Shown here: one piece after another, positions 17,207 to 28,138 of the stretch
How the letters are laid out: each line of letters begins with the position of its first letter
How positions within the stretch are numbered: the first letter of the stretch is position 1
Assembly (NCBI RefSeq): GCF_004785685.1
Contig: NZ_SRPF01000008.1
Span: 1-59,467, forward strand
Length of the DNA stretch: 59,467 nucleotides
Source: Marinobacter confluentis
GTDB taxonomy: Bacteria > Pseudomonadota > Gammaproteobacteria > Pseudomonadales > Oleiphilaceae
Direction of reading: 5' to 3'
Notes under the pieces: generated by a model
The model's input: the letters and a program-made list of their open reading frames with translations, nothing else
Told to the model about the DNA's origin: nothing
The model's database searches: none
Made by a program: the position numbers and the translations under genes

Positions 17207-19651
17207 GTGAAAGAGTTTTTTATCCGTCGCACCCCCTCCGACCATCGACCGGGCAGCGAGCGGTGCACCCTGATTCGGGTAAACGATGATGGCGAAATCC
17301 TTGCCGTCGACAGTCACTGCGACAGCGTACTGGGCTACGATAGCAGTGAACTGGAAGGCGAGACGGTACACCGGATTCTGGCAGCGCGGCAGGATGACCC
17401 TTTTGCGCCGACCCATCGCCAGAAACTGGAAAACGGCGAGTCCGTGCTCATCACTTTCCGGCACAAGGAGGGCTTCTTCTTCACCGCGGCACTGGGTCTG
17501 AGCACCCAGACCAACGATGCCGATTCATTGAACGAAGCGCGGATCTCACAGCGCGGCAACGCACCAATTGACCTCCGGCTAATGCGCCTGGCCGAGAACT
17601 CCGCCGGGTTTGGCACCTGGGAGCTGGATATCGCCAGCAACGATGTGACCTGGTCTGACGGCATGTATCAACTGCTGGAACTGCGCCCTGGAAGCCAGAT
17701 CACCCCGGATCAGGCCATGTTTTATTGCCAGGAAAGCCAGAGCCGGATTCGCGCCCTGACCCGGCGCTGTATCCGCACCGCCCAGTCATTCTCGATTCCG
17801 GTCACCCTGACCACGGCACGCCAGAATGTCCGCCAGGTGAAGCTGACAGGCCGCGCCCTGAAGTCCGGCGACCGCATCCAGCGGCTAGTCGGCACCATGG
17901 TCGATCAGACCCACGAATACCACAGGGTGCTGGACCGCCAGCAGGCGGAAAAATTGTTGTCGGCTACCATGAGCGCGACCGAAGACCTGATTGTTGCCGT
18001 GGATAAAAACCTGAACTTCCTGCGCTTCAACCAGCCGTTTGAGAAAGCCTTTGAAAAGATCTTCCAAAAGACGCCGAAACCCGGTGACAACCTCAGCGTA
18101 CTGCTCGCGGATTTCCCCAACGAACGCAGGCTGAGCGAGCGCCTGTGGCAGAGAGCTTTCGAGCGCGACAGCTATGTTGTCGAACTGCCGCTGACGGAAA
18201 AAGAAGAGCGTCTGCCGCTGTATGAAATCCACTACCAACGACTGATCGGCGCCAACGGCGAGGTCACTGGCGCGGTTCAGGTTGCCCGGGACATCAGCCA
18301 CCGGGTCCACAATGCAAGCAGCGGTGACCACCGCCTGCAGCATGACCCCACAACCGGGCTGATCAACCGCAAGACTTTTCTTTCAAGGCTCAGACGATCC
18401 CTTCAGCAGAAAGCCCGCCGCGATGGGGCGGACAGCCTGCTGTATCTCGACCTGGACAGCTTTGAGAGCTTCAATGATATCGCCGGGCACGGCGTGGCGG
18501 ATCGTTACCTGCGCGAACTGGCCAGCAATCTGGGCGTGAAAGTACGCCAGCGGGACGCCCTCGCCCGGCTGTCAGGCAATACCTTCGCCCTGTTGATCGA
18601 AAACTGCCCGGAAGCCCGGGCCCGCAAGATTGCCGATGAAATTCTGGAGCTGATCCGCAATTTCATATTCAGCTGGCAGGACCGCCAGCTGCAGACCACT
18701 GCCAGTGGCGGCCTGCTGTTCATGGGCGGCAACACCCCATCAGACCCGGAACAGCTGCTGACCCAGGCCGCCGACCTGTGCCACACCGCCAAAACCTCCG
18801 GAAGAAACCGGATTCATGCCGCCCCGGCGTTAAAGCAGGATATGGATGAAAGCACCACCAACCGCCTGCTTGAACGCATTCACTATGCGCTCGACCAGAA
18901 CGCACTGATTCTGGAGTACCAGACCATGAAACCGGTTGCCAGCGTGACCTGGGGCGACCACATTGAAATTCTGGCGCGACTACCGGGTGAAACGGAAGGC
19001 GAACCGGCACTGCAACCAGACCAGTTCCTGCCGATTGCCGAACGCTTTGACCTGTCCAAACGCCTCGACCGCCATGTGATACGCCAGACCCTGGCCTGGC
19101 TCGGTCGCCAGCGGCTCCTGGAACCACGGCTAAAATACTGCGGGTTCAATCTGTCACTGGCCAGCGTGCTGGACGACCGGTTCGCAGATTTCGTCGCCGC
19201 CACTCTGAGGGAATCCGCCTACGCACCGGATGTCTTCTGCTTCGAGATTCGTGAGGCCCACGCCACCCAGTACCCGGACGAAGTAGCCGTGCTGTGCGAC
19301 ACTCTTCACGGAGTCGGCTGCCGAGTCGCTCTTGAGGGCGCTGGGGCGTCCGTTGAGAGCTATGGTCTTGCGGCCCGCCTGCCGGTGGACATCATCAAGC
19401 TTGACCAAAAAATCATGGAGCACCTGAACGACGACCCGGTGCAGCAGGTGATGGTGGAGGCCCTGCACAGGATTGCCGAGGCCGCCGGCAAGACCACCGT
19501 GGCCACCTTTATCGAGAGCGACGATGCGCTGAGGAAAGTCAGAACCCTTGGCGTTCACTACGGCCAGGGCTTCCGACTGAGCCGGCCCCGCCCGCTGGAC
19601 GAGCTGAAGCCGGCTGAAGTTCAGCTGAGCACGGGCAACATAGGCGGCTAG
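17207..19651 (+). CDS. PAS-GGDEF-EAL protein with degenerate catalytic sites
   Basis: GTG start at 17207. Up to three PAS-like regions (~15-110, 125-245, 250-370) precede a GGDEF domain (~375-540) and an EAL domain (~550-805). The GGDEF loop reads SGNTF, so cyclase activity is not expected. In the EAL domain the ExL (EIL), NLS, ExxE (EIRE), KLD and QGF positions remain, but the metal-binding DD motif (normally LDDFGTG) is EGAGAS, predicting no phosphodiesterase activity. Such proteins, for example FimX and LapD, often act as c-di-GMP receptors; that role is inferred. The stop overlaps that of the convergent argH gene by 4 bp. Confidence 0.88.
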   Translation: MKEFFIRRTPSDHRPGSERCTLIRVNDDGEILAVDSHCDSVLGYDSSELEGETVHRILAARQDDPFAPTHRQKLENGESVLITFRHKEGFFFTAALGLSTQTNDADSLNEARISQRGNAPIDLRLMRLAENSAGFGTWELDIASNDVTWSDGMYQLLELRPGSQITPDQAMFYCQESQSRIRALTRRCIRTAQSFSIPVTLTTARQNVRQVKLTGRALKSGDRIQRLVGTMVDQTHEYHRVLDRQQAEKLLSATMSATEDLIVAVDKNLNFLRFNQPFEKAFEKIFQKTPKPGDNLSVLLADFPNERRLSERLWQRAFERDSYVVELPLTEKEERLPLYEIHYQRLIGANGEVTGAVQVARDISHRVHNASSGDHRLQHDPTTGLINRKTFLSRLRRSLQQKARRDGADSLLYLDLDSFESFNDIAGHGVADRYLRELASNLGVKVRQRDALARLSGNTFALLIENCPEARARKIADEILELIRNFIFSWQDRQLQTTASGGLLFMGGNTPSDPEQLLTQAADLCHTAKTSGRNRIHAAPALKQDMDESTTNRLLERIHYALDQNALILEYQTMKPVASVTWGDHIEILARLPGETEGEPALQPDQFLPIAERFDLSKRLDRHVIRQTLAWLGRQRLLEPRLKYCGFNLSLASVLDDRFADFVAATLRESAYAPDVFCFEIREAHATQYPDEVAVLCDTLHGVGCRVALEGAGASVESYGLAARLPVDIIKLDQKIMEHLNDDPVQQVMVEALHRIAEAAGKTTVATFIESDDALRKVRTLGVHYGQGFRLSRPRPLDELKPAEVQLSTGNIGG

Positions 19652-21054
19652 CGCCCCTTGCGGGCGCGGGCCACGGCGGCACGGACCTGATTTGGCGCGG
19701 TGCCGCCCAGGTGGTCCCGCGCCTGCACTGAGCCATCCAGGGTCAGCACGTCAAACACGTCCTCACCAATGACATCCGAGAACCTGGCCAGCTCTTCCGT
19801 GGTCATTTCGGAGAGGTCGCGGCCCTCGGCCACACCAAAGCCCACGGCCTTGCCGACTATTTCGTGGGCATCACGGAAGGCGACGCCTTTCTTGACCAGG
19901 TAGTCGGCCAGATCAGTGGCAGTGGAGAAGCCGCGCTTGGCCGCCACCCGCATGTTGTCCGCTTTCGCCTCGATCGCCGGAATCATGTCGGCATAGGCCT
20001 TCAGACAGCCCTTGACCGTATCCACGGTATCAAACAGCGGTTCCTTGTCTTCCTGATTGTCCTTGTTGTAGGCCAGCGGCTGGCTTTTCATCAGGGTCAA
20101 CAGGCTGATCAGGTGGCCATTCACCCGGCCGGTCTTGCCACGCACCAGCTCGGGCACATCCGGATTCTTCTTCTGCGGCATGATCGACGAACCGGTGCAG
20201 AAACGGTCCGGCAGGTCGATAAAATCAAACTGCGCCGAGGTCCAGAGCACCAGTTCCTCGCTGAAGCGGGACAGATGAGTCATCAGCAGGGCGGCAAAGC
20301 CGCAGAACTCGATGGCAAAGTCCCGGTCGCTCACCGAGTCCAGGGAGTTTTCGCTGGGGCGGTCAAAGCCCAGCAGCTTTGCAGTGATGCTGCGATCAAT
20401 GGGATAGGTGGTACCGGCCAGTGCGGCCGCGCCCAGGGGCATGACGTTCACCCGCTTGCGGCAGTCCTGCAGGCGATCCGCATCGCGCACCAGCATTTCG
20501 TACCAGGCCAGCAGATGATGCCCGAAGGTTACTGGCTGGGCGGTCTGAAGGTGGGTAAAGCCGGGCATGATGGTGGCGGCTTCGCGCTCTGCCAGATCCA
20601 GCAGGCCGCTTTGCAGGCGGTTCAGTTCGGCGGCAATCACGTCGATTTCATCGCGCAGGTAAAGGCGAATATCCGTTGCGACCTGATCGTTACGGCTGCG
20701 GCCAGTGTGAAGCTTCTTGCCGGTGATACCAATGCGCTCGGTCAGCTTGGCCTCGATATTCATGTGAACGTCTTCCAGGCTGACAGACCATTCAAACCGC
20801 CCAGCCTCGATGTCTGCTTTCACACCCTTGAGGCCTTCAATGATGGTGTCCCGCTCTTGCGCTGTCAGCACGCCCACCTCCGCCAGCATGGTGGCATGGG
20901 CAATGGAGCCGGTGATGTCATGATGGTAGAGGCGCTGATCAAAACCCACGGACGCGGTAAAACGCTCGACAAAGGCATCGGTGGGTTCCGTGAATCGGCC
21001 TCCCCAGGGCTTTTCGGCGCTGGTGTTCTGATCGGTAATGCTCTGATCGGTCAT
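19648..21054 (-). CDS. argH: Argininosuccinate lyase
   Basis: Cleaves argininosuccinate to arginine and fumarate, the last step of arginine synthesis. The fumarase-superfamily signature [11 protein letters not shown] is present, with [12 protein letters not shown] near residue 115. At 468 residues it is full length. It diverges from algZ with 79 bp between the starts, an arrangement conserved in Pseudomonas (argH-fimS/algZ). Confidence 0.96.
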   Translation of the reverse strand: MTDQSITDQNTSAEKPWGGRFTEPTDAFVERFTASVGFDQRLYHHDITGSIAHATMLAEVGVLTAQERDTIIEGLKGVKADIEAGRFEWSVSLEDVHMNIEAKLTERIGITGKKLHTGRSRNDQVATDIRLYLRDEIDVIAAELNRLQSGLLDLAEREAATIMPGFTHLQTAQPVTFGHHLLAWYEMLVRDADRLQDCRKRVNVMPLGAAALAGTTYPIDRSITAKLLGFDRPSENSLDSVSDRDFAIEFCGFAALLMTHLSRFSEELVLWTSAQFDFIDLPDRFCTGSSIMPQKKNPDVPELVRGKTGRVNGHLISLLTLMKSQPLAYNKDNQEDKEPLFDTVDTVKGCLKAYADMIPAIEAKADNMRVAAKRGFSTATDLADYLVKKGVAFRDAHEIVGKAVGFGVAEGRDLSEMTTEELARFSDVIGEDVFDVLTLDGSVQARDHLGGTAPNQVRAAVARARKGR

Positions 21055-21133
21055 GGTCTATCTTTCCTGCTGACAGCCCGGCATCATTCTGCCGGGGTGG
21101 TCGGGGGTAATAAATGGTGATAAGAGGTCATCA

Positions 21134-22204
21134 ATGAAACGAGCGGGGATTATAGCATTGCGCGGGAACGATTTTTACATACCGGACCTGTGCCGGGTGC
21201 GTGCCGTGTTCATGCTGGTGGTCACCGGCGAACTGCTGGCGCTGGTTCTGGCGGTGGTCCAGGCCGACGAGCGCTGGATCGAATGGAATTATTTCGGCCT
21301 GCTATCGCTATTTGTTCAATGGACGCTGCTGACCAGCGCCGCCGCTATCTGTCTGCTGCGAGGCTGGCTTGCCCGCCAGACAATAGCGATGGCAACCGGC
21401 GCCGTGGTTATCATCGTTCTGCTGGATGTGCTCGCCTTCAGTCTGTTCGCCGACAGCGTGATCAACCCGACCCAGGGGGAAAGGCCGTGGCAGGCGGTGG
21501 CCAAGAATCTGCTGTTATCCCTTCTGATCACGCTGATGGTATTGCGCTATTTCTATCTTCAGTTTCAGTGGCAGCAGCAGCAGGAGGCCGAAATGCAGGC
21601 CCGGCTGACCGCTCTGCAGGCGCGGATTCACCCCCACTTCCTGTTCAACAGCATGAACACCATTGCCAGCCTGATCAGCGTCAATCCTGAACGCGCAGAG
21701 GATGCGGTTCTGGATCTGTCCGAACTGTTCCGCGCCAGCCTCCGTGACGATGATCGGCTTATCCCCCTGTCCACCGAGGTGGACCTGTGCCGCCGCTACC
21801 TCGCGATCGAACAATTGCGCCTCGGGCAAAGGCTGGCTCTGGAATGGCAGATTGAAGAGGGGCTAGAGCAACAGGCGATTCCGCCGCTCACGCTTCAGCC
21901 ACTGGTTGAAAATGCCATCTACCACGGCATTCAGCCGCGCCCGGATGGCGGCACCGTGCGAATCGAGGTCTATCGCAAAAACAGTTTCGTGTACCTGTTG
22001 GTGCAAAATCCCCGCCCGGCCCAGGACCAGCGCACCCACGAAGGCAACCGTATGGCCCTGGCCAATATCCAGTCACGCCTTCAGGCCCTGTTCGGCGAAC
22101 CGGCGGTACTGAAACACAGCCAGCAGAATGATATCTATACTGTCACCATGCGCCTGCCCTGGCAGAAAACAGGCGACCGAAGAAACCCCGCTGGCAGAAG
22201 GTAA
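21134..22204 (+). CDS. algZ: LytS-type sensor histidine kinase AlgZ/FimS
   Basis: Four hydrophobic segments in the first ~155 residues form the membrane sensor, followed by a His_kinase domain with the phosphoacceptor in ARIHPHFLFNSMNTI and an HATPase_c domain containing LQPLVENAIYHGI. The family lacks the classical H-box arrangement. In Pseudomonas AlgZ (FimS) works with AlgR in twitching motility and alginate control. A ribosome-binding site (AAGAGG) precedes ATG 21134. The algR gene starts 8 bp after the stop, so the pair is one transcription unit. Confidence 0.93.
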   Translation: MKRAGIIALRGNDFYIPDLCRVRAVFMLVVTGELLALVLAVVQADERWIEWNYFGLLSLFVQWTLLTSAAAICLLRGWLARQTIAMATGAVVIIVLLDVLAFSLFADSVINPTQGERPWQAVAKNLLLSLLITLMVLRYFYLQFQWQQQQEAEMQARLTALQARIHPHFLFNSMNTIASLISVNPERAEDAVLDLSELFRASLRDDDRLIPLSTEVDLCRRYLAIEQLRLGQRLALEWQIEEGLEQQAIPPLTLQPLVENAIYHGIQPRPDGGTVRIEVYRKNSFVYLLVQNPRPAQDQRTHEGNRMALANIQSRLQALFGEPAVLKHSQQNDIYTVTMRLPWQKTGDRRNPAGRR

Positions 22205-22212
22205 ATCGGCTT

Positions 22213-22971
22213 ATGCCGGAAACAGACAGCCGCAGTGTAATGATTGCGGACGACGAACCCCTGGCAAGGGAACGCATCAGGCGCCTGGTGGAGGCCCTGC
22301 CCGGTTACCACGTTTGCGGCGAAGCAGCCGACGGTAACCAGGTACTGACCCAGATAGCAGAACTGAGCCCGGACCTGTTGTTGCTGGACATCCGCATGCC
22401 GGGCATGGACGGCATGGAAGTGGCAGAGCGCATGGCCCGGCTGGCTGCGCCACCTGCGCTGATTTTCTGCACCGCCTACGATCACTACGCCATGCAGGCG
22501 TTCGATGTCCATGCCATCGCCTATCTGCTCAAGCCGGTCAGACGCGAAGCGCTCGCCGATGCCCTGAACCGGGCGGGGCGCGTCAACCGGGTTCAGTTAC
22601 AGAGCCTGAACCAGCTCGGGGACCAGAATGGCGAGCAGCTTGCCGTGCGCACCCATCGCGGCACCGAGCTGATTGACCTGAGCGCCATCGTGCACTGCGA
22701 GGCCGACCACAAATACGTCACCCTGCACCATACTGGCGGTGAAACGGTCACCGACTACACCCTGAAAGAGCTTGAAAATACCTACCCACGACATTTCCTG
22801 CGAATCCATCGACAGAGCCTTGTGGGCACCCGCTACATCCGCGGGCTGATTCGTCAGCGGGACGGCCAGCATGCGGTTGAACTGAGCGGGGGCAACCGCC
22901 AGCTTCCAGTCAGCCGCCGACATACAAGTCAGGTCCGGCAATGGCTGGAAGAACAGGCAGGCGGGCCCTGA
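22213..22971 (+). CDS. algR: LytTR response regulator AlgR
   Basis: A 252-residue regulator with an N-terminal receiver domain (phospho-Asp in LLLLDIRMPGMDG, near residue 60) and a C-terminal LytTR DNA-binding domain (~150-245). It is paired with AlgZ immediately upstream. In Pseudomonas it controls type IV pili, alginate and other virulence-linked traits, and the gene sits next to hemC as here. Target sites are not evident in this window. Confidence 0.94.
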   Translation: MPETDSRSVMIADDEPLARERIRRLVEALPGYHVCGEAADGNQVLTQIAELSPDLLLLDIRMPGMDGMEVAERMARLAAPPALIFCTAYDHYAMQAFDVHAIAYLLKPVRREALADALNRAGRVNRVQLQSLNQLGDQNGEQLAVRTHRGTELIDLSAIVHCEADHKYVTLHHTGGETVTDYTLKELENTYPRHFLRIHRQSLVGTRYIRGLIRQRDGQHAVELSGGNRQLPVSRRHTSQVRQWLEEQAGGP

Positions 22972-23051
22972 AGTATTTGGCGCCGACTCCACAAACGGCG
23001 TGACAAAGAGTACCCTTGGCAGACATTTTTCAAAACGCGGCAATCGGCAAC

Positions 23052-23993
23052 ATGGCAAACAGAACCCTTCGCATAGCAACCCGCAGCAGTGCACTGGCCC
23101 TGTGGCAGGCAGAATTCATCAAAGCCGAGCTGGAACGCCTCAATGACGGCGTTACTGTTGAGCTGATCAAGATCAAGACCCAGGGCGACAAGATTCTGGA
23201 TGTTCCCCTGTCCAAGATCGGCGGCAAGGGACTGTTCGTCAAAGAACTTGAAGAAGCCATGATGGACGGCCGCGCCGACCTGGCGGTGCACTCAATGAAG
23301 GATGTGCCGATGGAGTTTCCCGAGGGTCTGGGCCTGGTGGCCATCTGTGAGCGCGAAGACCCCACCGACGCTTTCGTCAGCAACGATTTCGATAACGTCG
23401 ACGCCCTGCCCCACGGCGCCATTGTCGGCACCGCCAGTCTGCGCCGGGAGGCCCAGCTTCGGGCCTACCGGCCGGATCTGGAAATCCGCACCCTGCGTGG
23501 CAACGTTAACACCCGCCTGGCGAAGCTGGATAACGGCGACTATCAGGCCATCGTACTGGCAAGTTCCGGGCTTAAACGCCTCGGCTTCCATGACCGTATC
23601 CGCTACAGCATGCCGGACACCATTTCCCTGCCCGCAGTTGGCCAGGGCGCACTGGGCATCGAGTGCCGCCTGAATGACGAGGAACTGATCGCCATGCTGG
23701 CACAACTGGACCACGTCGACTCTTCTGATCGGGTCAAGGCCGAACGGGCGCTGAATCGTCGCCTGGAAGGCGGATGCCAGGTACCTATCGCCGCCTACGC
23801 GCTACTGGAAGAGAACGACATGCTCTGGCTGAGGGGTCTGGTCGGTGCGGTCGACGGCAGCCAGGTGTTCCGGGTAGAAGGTCGTGCCCACCGCAAGGAA
23901 GGGGAGCAACTGGGCCGGAAACTCGCCGAAGACCTGCTTGCCATGGGCGCAGACAAAGTGCTTGCCGAGATCTATGGCCACACCCCCACTTGA
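23052..23993 (+). CDS. hemC: Porphobilinogen deaminase (hydroxymethylbilane synthase)
   Basis: Polymerises four porphobilinogens to hydroxymethylbilane in heme synthesis. The N-terminus ([19 protein letters not shown]) and the dipyrromethane cofactor Cys in [13 protein letters not shown] are clear. I prefer ATG 23052 (313 residues, normal length) over a TTG at 23016 that adds 12 residues. The gene lies 80 bp after algR and its end overlaps the start of hemD by 20 bp. Confidence 0.96.
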   Translation: MANRTLRIATRSSALALWQAEFIKAELERLNDGVTVELIKIKTQGDKILDVPLSKIGGKGLFVKELEEAMMDGRADLAVHSMKDVPMEFPEGLGLVAICEREDPTDAFVSNDFDNVDALPHGAIVGTASLRREAQLRAYRPDLEIRTLRGNVNTRLAKLDNGDYQAIVLASSGLKRLGFHDRIRYSMPDTISLPAVGQGALGIECRLNDEELIAMLAQLDHVDSSDRVKAERALNRRLEGGCQVPIAAYALLEENDMLWLRGLVGAVDGSQVFRVEGRAHRKEGEQLGRKLAEDLLAMGADKVLAEIYGHTPT

Positions 23994-24780
23994 ATCATTG
24001 GAACGCCGACGGGTATTGATCTGTCGTCCACGCCCCGAAGCCGAACGACTGGCTGAAGCGTTCAGAAACGCCGGGGCGGAGGTTCGCGTACTGCCCATGC
24101 TGGAACGGGAACCCATCACCGATGACCCGTCCATCCGCACCCGGATTCTGGATATCGACCAGTTCAGTCATGTGATTGCCGTCAGCCCTTATGCCGCAGG
24201 CCTGCTCGTTGACTGGCTGGACACCTGGTGGCCCCAGACGCCCAGCGGCATTCTCTGGTATGGGGTAGGTGCAGGAACCGCCGCCGTGCTGTCGGCCTAT
24301 GGACTGAACACCCGCCAGCCGATTGACGGGCACACCAGCGAAGCATTGCTGGCGCTGCCAGAGCTGGCCCAGCTGAACCACGAAAAAGTGCTGATTGTAA
24401 GAGGTGAGCAGGGCCGGGACCTGTTGCCAGAAACCCTGACCGACAGGGGTGCAAACGTTACCCTGCTGCCGCTTTACCGCCGTTTCGCCCCGGATCATGA
24501 TCAAGCAACCCTTGAAGGCGCCATCAGCGGCTTTGACCCTGAGGTTGTGGTCACACTGTCAGGAGAAACATTGAACAATCTCATTTCACTCAGTAACAAT
24601 ACCGGCCATAATCTTGAACATTGTTTAATGGTGGTGCCGGTTGAGCGTATTGCCGACCAGGCCCACAAGGCCGGCATAAAGCGGACCTGCGTTCCAGAAA
24701 GCCTTGCCGACAGCGCCATCGTGGCGGCCGTTGCCCAGCAGCTGGCCCGCCCTGACGTAAGCTCCGGAAATACCAAGTAA
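23974..24780 (+). CDS. hemD: Uroporphyrinogen-III synthase
   Basis: Cyclises hydroxymethylbilane to uroporphyrinogen III. The 268-residue chain shows the two-lobed family pattern, including [13 protein letters not shown] near the N-terminus and [12 protein letters not shown] in the second lobe. Sequence conservation in this family is low, so the assignment leans on position between hemC and hemX. ATG 23974 lies inside the end of hemC; the open frame continues upstream to 23884, but that part matches hemC in another frame. The hemX start follows 2 bp after the stop. Confidence 0.93.
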   Translation: MATPPLESLERRRVLICRPRPEAERLAEAFRNAGAEVRVLPMLEREPITDDPSIRTRILDIDQFSHVIAVSPYAAGLLVDWLDTWWPQTPSGILWYGVGAGTAAVLSAYGLNTRQPIDGHTSEALLALPELAQLNHEKVLIVRGEQGRDLLPETLTDRGANVTLLPLYRRFAPDHDQATLEGAISGFDPEVVVTLSGETLNNLISLSNNTGHNLEHCLMVVPVERIADQAHKAGIKRTCVPESLADSAIVAAVAQQLARPDVSSGNTK

Positions 24781-24782
24781 GG

Positions 24783-25901
24783 ATGCCCGTGACTGAATCA
24801 AATGCCCAACTGCCTGCCACCATCAATCACAAGCCTGCTACCCGCCAGCGCCTGTGGCCACTCTGGATACTGGCGGCACTTGCCTTTCTGGCCGCCGTCG
24901 CCCTGGGTTTATGGAGCTGGCAGCAGTGGCACAACACCCTGGCCATGCAACAGGCCCTGAACAACCTGAAACAGGAAACTGCGCAGCTGGACAGACTCTA
25001 CAGCGACACCGGCAACCAGCGCAGCCAGCGACTGCAGGCACTGGAAGACAAGCTGGCAGACCAACGGGAACTGATTGCCACCCAGCAAAGGCAGATTGAC
25101 CACAATGCCCGGGAACTGCTGGAAGCCGGCAACCGCACCCGGACCGACTGGCTGCTGGCCGAAGCTGAATACCTGCTTCGTATTGCCAACCAGCGCCTGC
25201 TGATTGAAAAGGACATCCGCGGTGCCCTGGCCGCCCTTGAGTCCGCCGATGAGGTTCTGAACGAATCCGACGACATCGGCGTTTATCCGGTTCGCCAGCA
25301 ACTGGCCAGGGAGATACTGACCCTGAAGAGTCTGACTGACGTGGACCGCACCGGCCTTTACCTGACCCTGGAAGCGGCCATTGAAAACATTCAGCAACTG
25401 ACCGACAACGCTCTGGCCAGCGACCGGATGGAAAGCACCCTGGCGCAGTCCCGGGATGATAATGCCGACACGGAAGCCACCGGGCTCAGCAACTGGTGGG
25501 AAGAGGCCTGGAATAACACCAGGTCCACGCTTTCCCAGGTCGTGGTGGTTCGCCGCCTGGATGAACCGGTAAAGCCACTGCTGTCACCCGAGCAGAGCGC
25601 CTACGCCCGTCTCAACCTGCAACTGATGCTGGAAGAAGCAGAGCTCGCCGTGCTGCAGGGGCACCAGGAGCTGTATTCCCGTTCGCTGACCAAGGCCAGC
25701 CAGGCTATCGACACCTGGTATGACAGCACCAACCCGAAGATCATTGCGCTCTCGGAAACACTCAAGGAAATGGCAGAACAGAATATCGATCCCGAGTTGC
25801 CTGACATCAGCCGTTCGCTGCAGTTGCTCAAGGCCAGGCTTGCAGGCCGCCTGAACAGTGACGGCGAGGAACCCGACGACAACCGGGGAGATGACGCATG
25901 A
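24783..25901 (+). CDS. hemX: HemX family membrane protein
   Basis: A 372-residue protein with a short cytoplasmic head, one membrane span (~residues 22-43) and a long periplasmic coiled coil (~50-120) followed by helices. It belongs to the HemX (uroporphyrinogen-III C-methyltransferase-like) family, but the methyltransferase label is historical and no SAM-binding motif is present. It is cotranscribed with hemD and hemY, overlapping hemY by 4 bp. The true role may be scaffolding of heme enzymes. Confidence 0.9.
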   Translation: MPVTESNAQLPATINHKPATRQRLWPLWILAALAFLAAVALGLWSWQQWHNTLAMQQALNNLKQETAQLDRLYSDTGNQRSQRLQALEDKLADQRELIATQQRQIDHNARELLEAGNRTRTDWLLAEAEYLLRIANQRLLIEKDIRGALAALESADEVLNESDDIGVYPVRQQLAREILTLKSLTDVDRTGLYLTLEAAIENIQQLTDNALASDRMESTLAQSRDDNADTEATGLSNWWEEAWNNTRSTLSQVVVVRRLDEPVKPLLSPEQSAYARLNLQLMLEEAELAVLQGHQELYSRSLTKASQAIDTWYDSTNPKIIALSETLKEMAEQNIDPELPDISRSLQLLKARLAGRLNSDGEEPDDNRGDDA

Positions 25902-27136
25902 TCCGCCTGTTGCTGATCATTCTTGTTGCCCTGCTGATTGGCACTGGCCTGGCGCTGGGGCTGCAATACGATCTTGGCTACATCCGCATCAGTCTGGGCA
26001 GTACCCTGATCGAGACCAACTTCTGGATCGGTCTGGCTATACTGATTCTGTTTATTGCGGTGCTGATGATTACCTTGGGCCTGTTCCGCCGGTTGCAGCA
26101 GGGTTCTGGCATGGTGGCCGGCTGGCTCGCAAGGGGCAACGAAAAACGTGCCCGGCGCCGCACAACCCAGGGCCTGCTGGCGTTGGCCGAGGGCAACTGG
26201 CCCCGGGCCCGCAAGCTGCTGGAATCCTCTGCTGGCCATGCGGACACGCCCCTGATCAACTATCTGGCGGCGGCCCAGGCGTCCTTTGAAACCGGCGACC
26301 ATGAAGCCGTGGACGATTTGCTGCGCCGAGCCTACGAGAGCACGCCGGGCTCTGATATGGCCGTGGGGATTACCCAGGCGCAACTGCAACTGGCGGGTAA
26401 CCGCCAGGAGCAGGCTCTGGCAACGCTGCTGCGGCTCCGCAAGCAGGCGCCCCACCATCCGTTCGTGCTCAAGCTGCTGAAAAATGCCTATGTAAAGCTT
26501 GAGGATTGGCGAGAGCTTTCCCGCCTGCTGCCAGAAATCCGCAAGCGCAACCTGATCGATTCCGACGAGCAGGGCAACCTGGAACGGCTGGTCTGGCAGA
26601 ACCTGCTGCAGCGCGCCGCAGAAGACTGCCGCCGCCAGGCGGATTCCCCGACACCCAGCCTGGAACCCCTGACCCGCCTGTGGGACGAACTGCCGGGATT
26701 CCTGCGCCGTGATGAGCACACCATCCGCGAATATGCGCGCCTGCTGGCCGAACTGGGTGACGAGGAGCAGTCCGAAACACTGCTTCGCAAGGTGTTGCGT
26801 AACCACTGGAGCGATGAGCTGGTCAATCTCTATGGCCGGGTCAAGGGGCCAAAGCCGGACGAGCAATTGCTATTGGCTGAACAATGGCTGAAAGACCGGC
26901 CCAACAACGCTGAATTGCTGCTGGCTCTGGGTCGGTTGAGCCTGCGGAATGAACTCTGGGGCAAGGCCCGGGAATACTTTGAAACCAGCCTCAAGCTGCG
27001 CCGCAGCCGCGAGACCATGGCCGAGCTGAGCCGCCTGAATGCCCATATGGGCGAGGGTGAGAACAGTGTGAAGCTGTTGATGCAGGGCCTGGTCAAGGAC
27101 AGTGGCTTGCCGGATCTGCCGATGCCCAAGGCCTAG
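25898..27136 (+). CDS. hemY: HemY family protein (heme biosynthesis, TPR-containing)
   Basis: A 412-residue protein with two N-terminal membrane spans (~residues 1-22 and 40-65) and a C-terminal TPR solenoid. This is the gammaproteobacterial HemY_N family, unrelated to the protoporphyrinogen oxidase also called HemY. It forms the end of the algZ-algR-hemCDXY cluster. Its stop overlaps that of the convergent flavin reductase gene by 4 bp. The biochemical role is not established. Confidence 0.92.
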   Translation: MIRLLLIILVALLIGTGLALGLQYDLGYIRISLGSTLIETNFWIGLAILILFIAVLMITLGLFRRLQQGSGMVAGWLARGNEKRARRRTTQGLLALAEGNWPRARKLLESSAGHADTPLINYLAAAQASFETGDHEAVDDLLRRAYESTPGSDMAVGITQAQLQLAGNRQEQALATLLRLRKQAPHHPFVLKLLKNAYVKLEDWRELSRLLPEIRKRNLIDSDEQGNLERLVWQNLLQRAAEDCRRQADSPTPSLEPLTRLWDELPGFLRRDEHTIREYARLLAELGDEEQSETLLRKVLRNHWSDELVNLYGRVKGPKPDEQLLLAEQWLKDRPNNAELLLALGRLSLRNELWGKAREYFETSLKLRRSRETMAELSRLNAHMGEGENSVKLLMQGLVKDSGLPDLPMPKA

Positions 27137-28137
27137 TCCCTGGGCGCGTATTCCAGTACATCCGAAAAGAAAGCTTCCTGGGGCAATCCAGCTTCGATCA
27201 GCGCGTCCATCAGGGTGTAGACCATGGTGGGCGACCCGCTGGCGTGTACTTCCACGTTCTTCCAGTCGGTTCCCGACATCAGCACCGTGCGCACCAACTG
27301 ATCGTGGTGGCCGGACCAGTCGTTGTCTTCGTCGTCGCCCACCACCTGCTTGAAGGTGAACGGAGCCCATTCGTCCTGCCACTGCTGGGCCAGGGATTTC
27401 AGGTACATATCCTCATGACGACGCACGCCCCAGTACAGGCGAACAGGCTTGTCGTAGGTGGTTTCCTGAAGATAATCCACCAGGCTTTTCATCTGGGCGA
27501 AACCGGTACCGGCAGCCACCAACAGCAGCGGCTTTTCCGGCACTGACGCCAGGCAGGCCCGGCCGTGAGGCATTTCCACAGTTACCTCGCCGCCGGAGGT
27601 AAGCGCATCAATCACTTTCTGTGCCGATACCCATTCCGGGGTGGCCTGAATGTGCAGCTCGATCAGCTCCTCCGAGGGGCCGCTGGCAATGGAAAAATAA
27701 CAGGGGTCGGTGTCCGGAAGGTTGACCGAAAGGTATTGCCCGGCATGGAATGACAGCTCCCGGCGACGGGGCAGTTGCAGCTCTACCCGATAGACATCGT
27801 GGCTGATGGAGCGAACGTCCACCACTTTCGCCTGGAACTTACGGGGCTGATTCTGTCCGGATGCCATAACGGCCTCTGTCTCCAGTTCAAGGTCACTGAG
27901 CGCGATGGTGCGGCACATCATCAGGCGCCCGGTGACGGGAATGTTTTGTTGATTGCGGGTATTCAATGCCCGACCGCTGAGCAGGCGCGCTTCGCAAAGC
28001 TCGCAAACCCCGTTGCGGCAGGCGGCCGGAACCGCAATTCCAGCACGGGTTGCAGCGCTCAGCAGCGTTTCCTGCCCTGCTACGATACAGGAAAGCCCTG
28101 CCGGGGCGATGGTGATACGTAACGCATCACCCGACAT
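27133..28137 (-). CDS. Ferredoxin-NAD(P)H flavin reductase (AscD-like)
   Basis: The N-terminal ~90 residues form a plant-type [2Fe-2S] domain with CRNGVCELC and a later Cys (LMMCRT), three plus one ligands. It is followed by an FAD-binding beta barrel (GQYLSVNLPD, YFSIAS) and an NAD(P) domain (LLVAAGTGFAQMKSLV). Homologues are annotated as CDP-6-deoxy-delta-3,4-glucoseen reductase, and P. aeruginosa has one next to ubiD. There is no deoxysugar pathway here, so that label is doubtful. I chose ATG 28137, 1 bp past the ubiD stop, over an upstream frame start at 28191. Close coupling to ubiD suggests a flavin or electron-supply role, which is inference. Confidence 0.88.
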   Translation of the reverse strand: MSGDALRITIAPAGLSCIVAGQETLLSAATRAGIAVPAACRNGVCELCEARLLSGRALNTRNQQNIPVTGRLMMCRTIALSDLELETEAVMASGQNQPRKFQAKVVDVRSISHDVYRVELQLPRRRELSFHAGQYLSVNLPDTDPCYFSIASGPSEELIELHIQATPEWVSAQKVIDALTSGGEVTVEMPHGRACLASVPEKPLLLVAAGTGFAQMKSLVDYLQETTYDKPVRLYWGVRRHEDMYLKSLAQQWQDEWAPFTFKQVVGDDEDNDWSGHHDQLVRTVLMSGTDWKNVEVHASGSPTMVYTLMDALIEAGLPQEAFFSDVLEYAPRD

Positions 28138-28138
28138 A

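Noticed and set aside
19864..21120. 418-codon plus-strand open frame
   Set aside because: Antisense to argH; no motifs.
25601..26866. 421-codon minus-strand open frame over hemX and hemY
   Set aside because: It spans two real overlapping genes on the other strand and shows no domain or start context.
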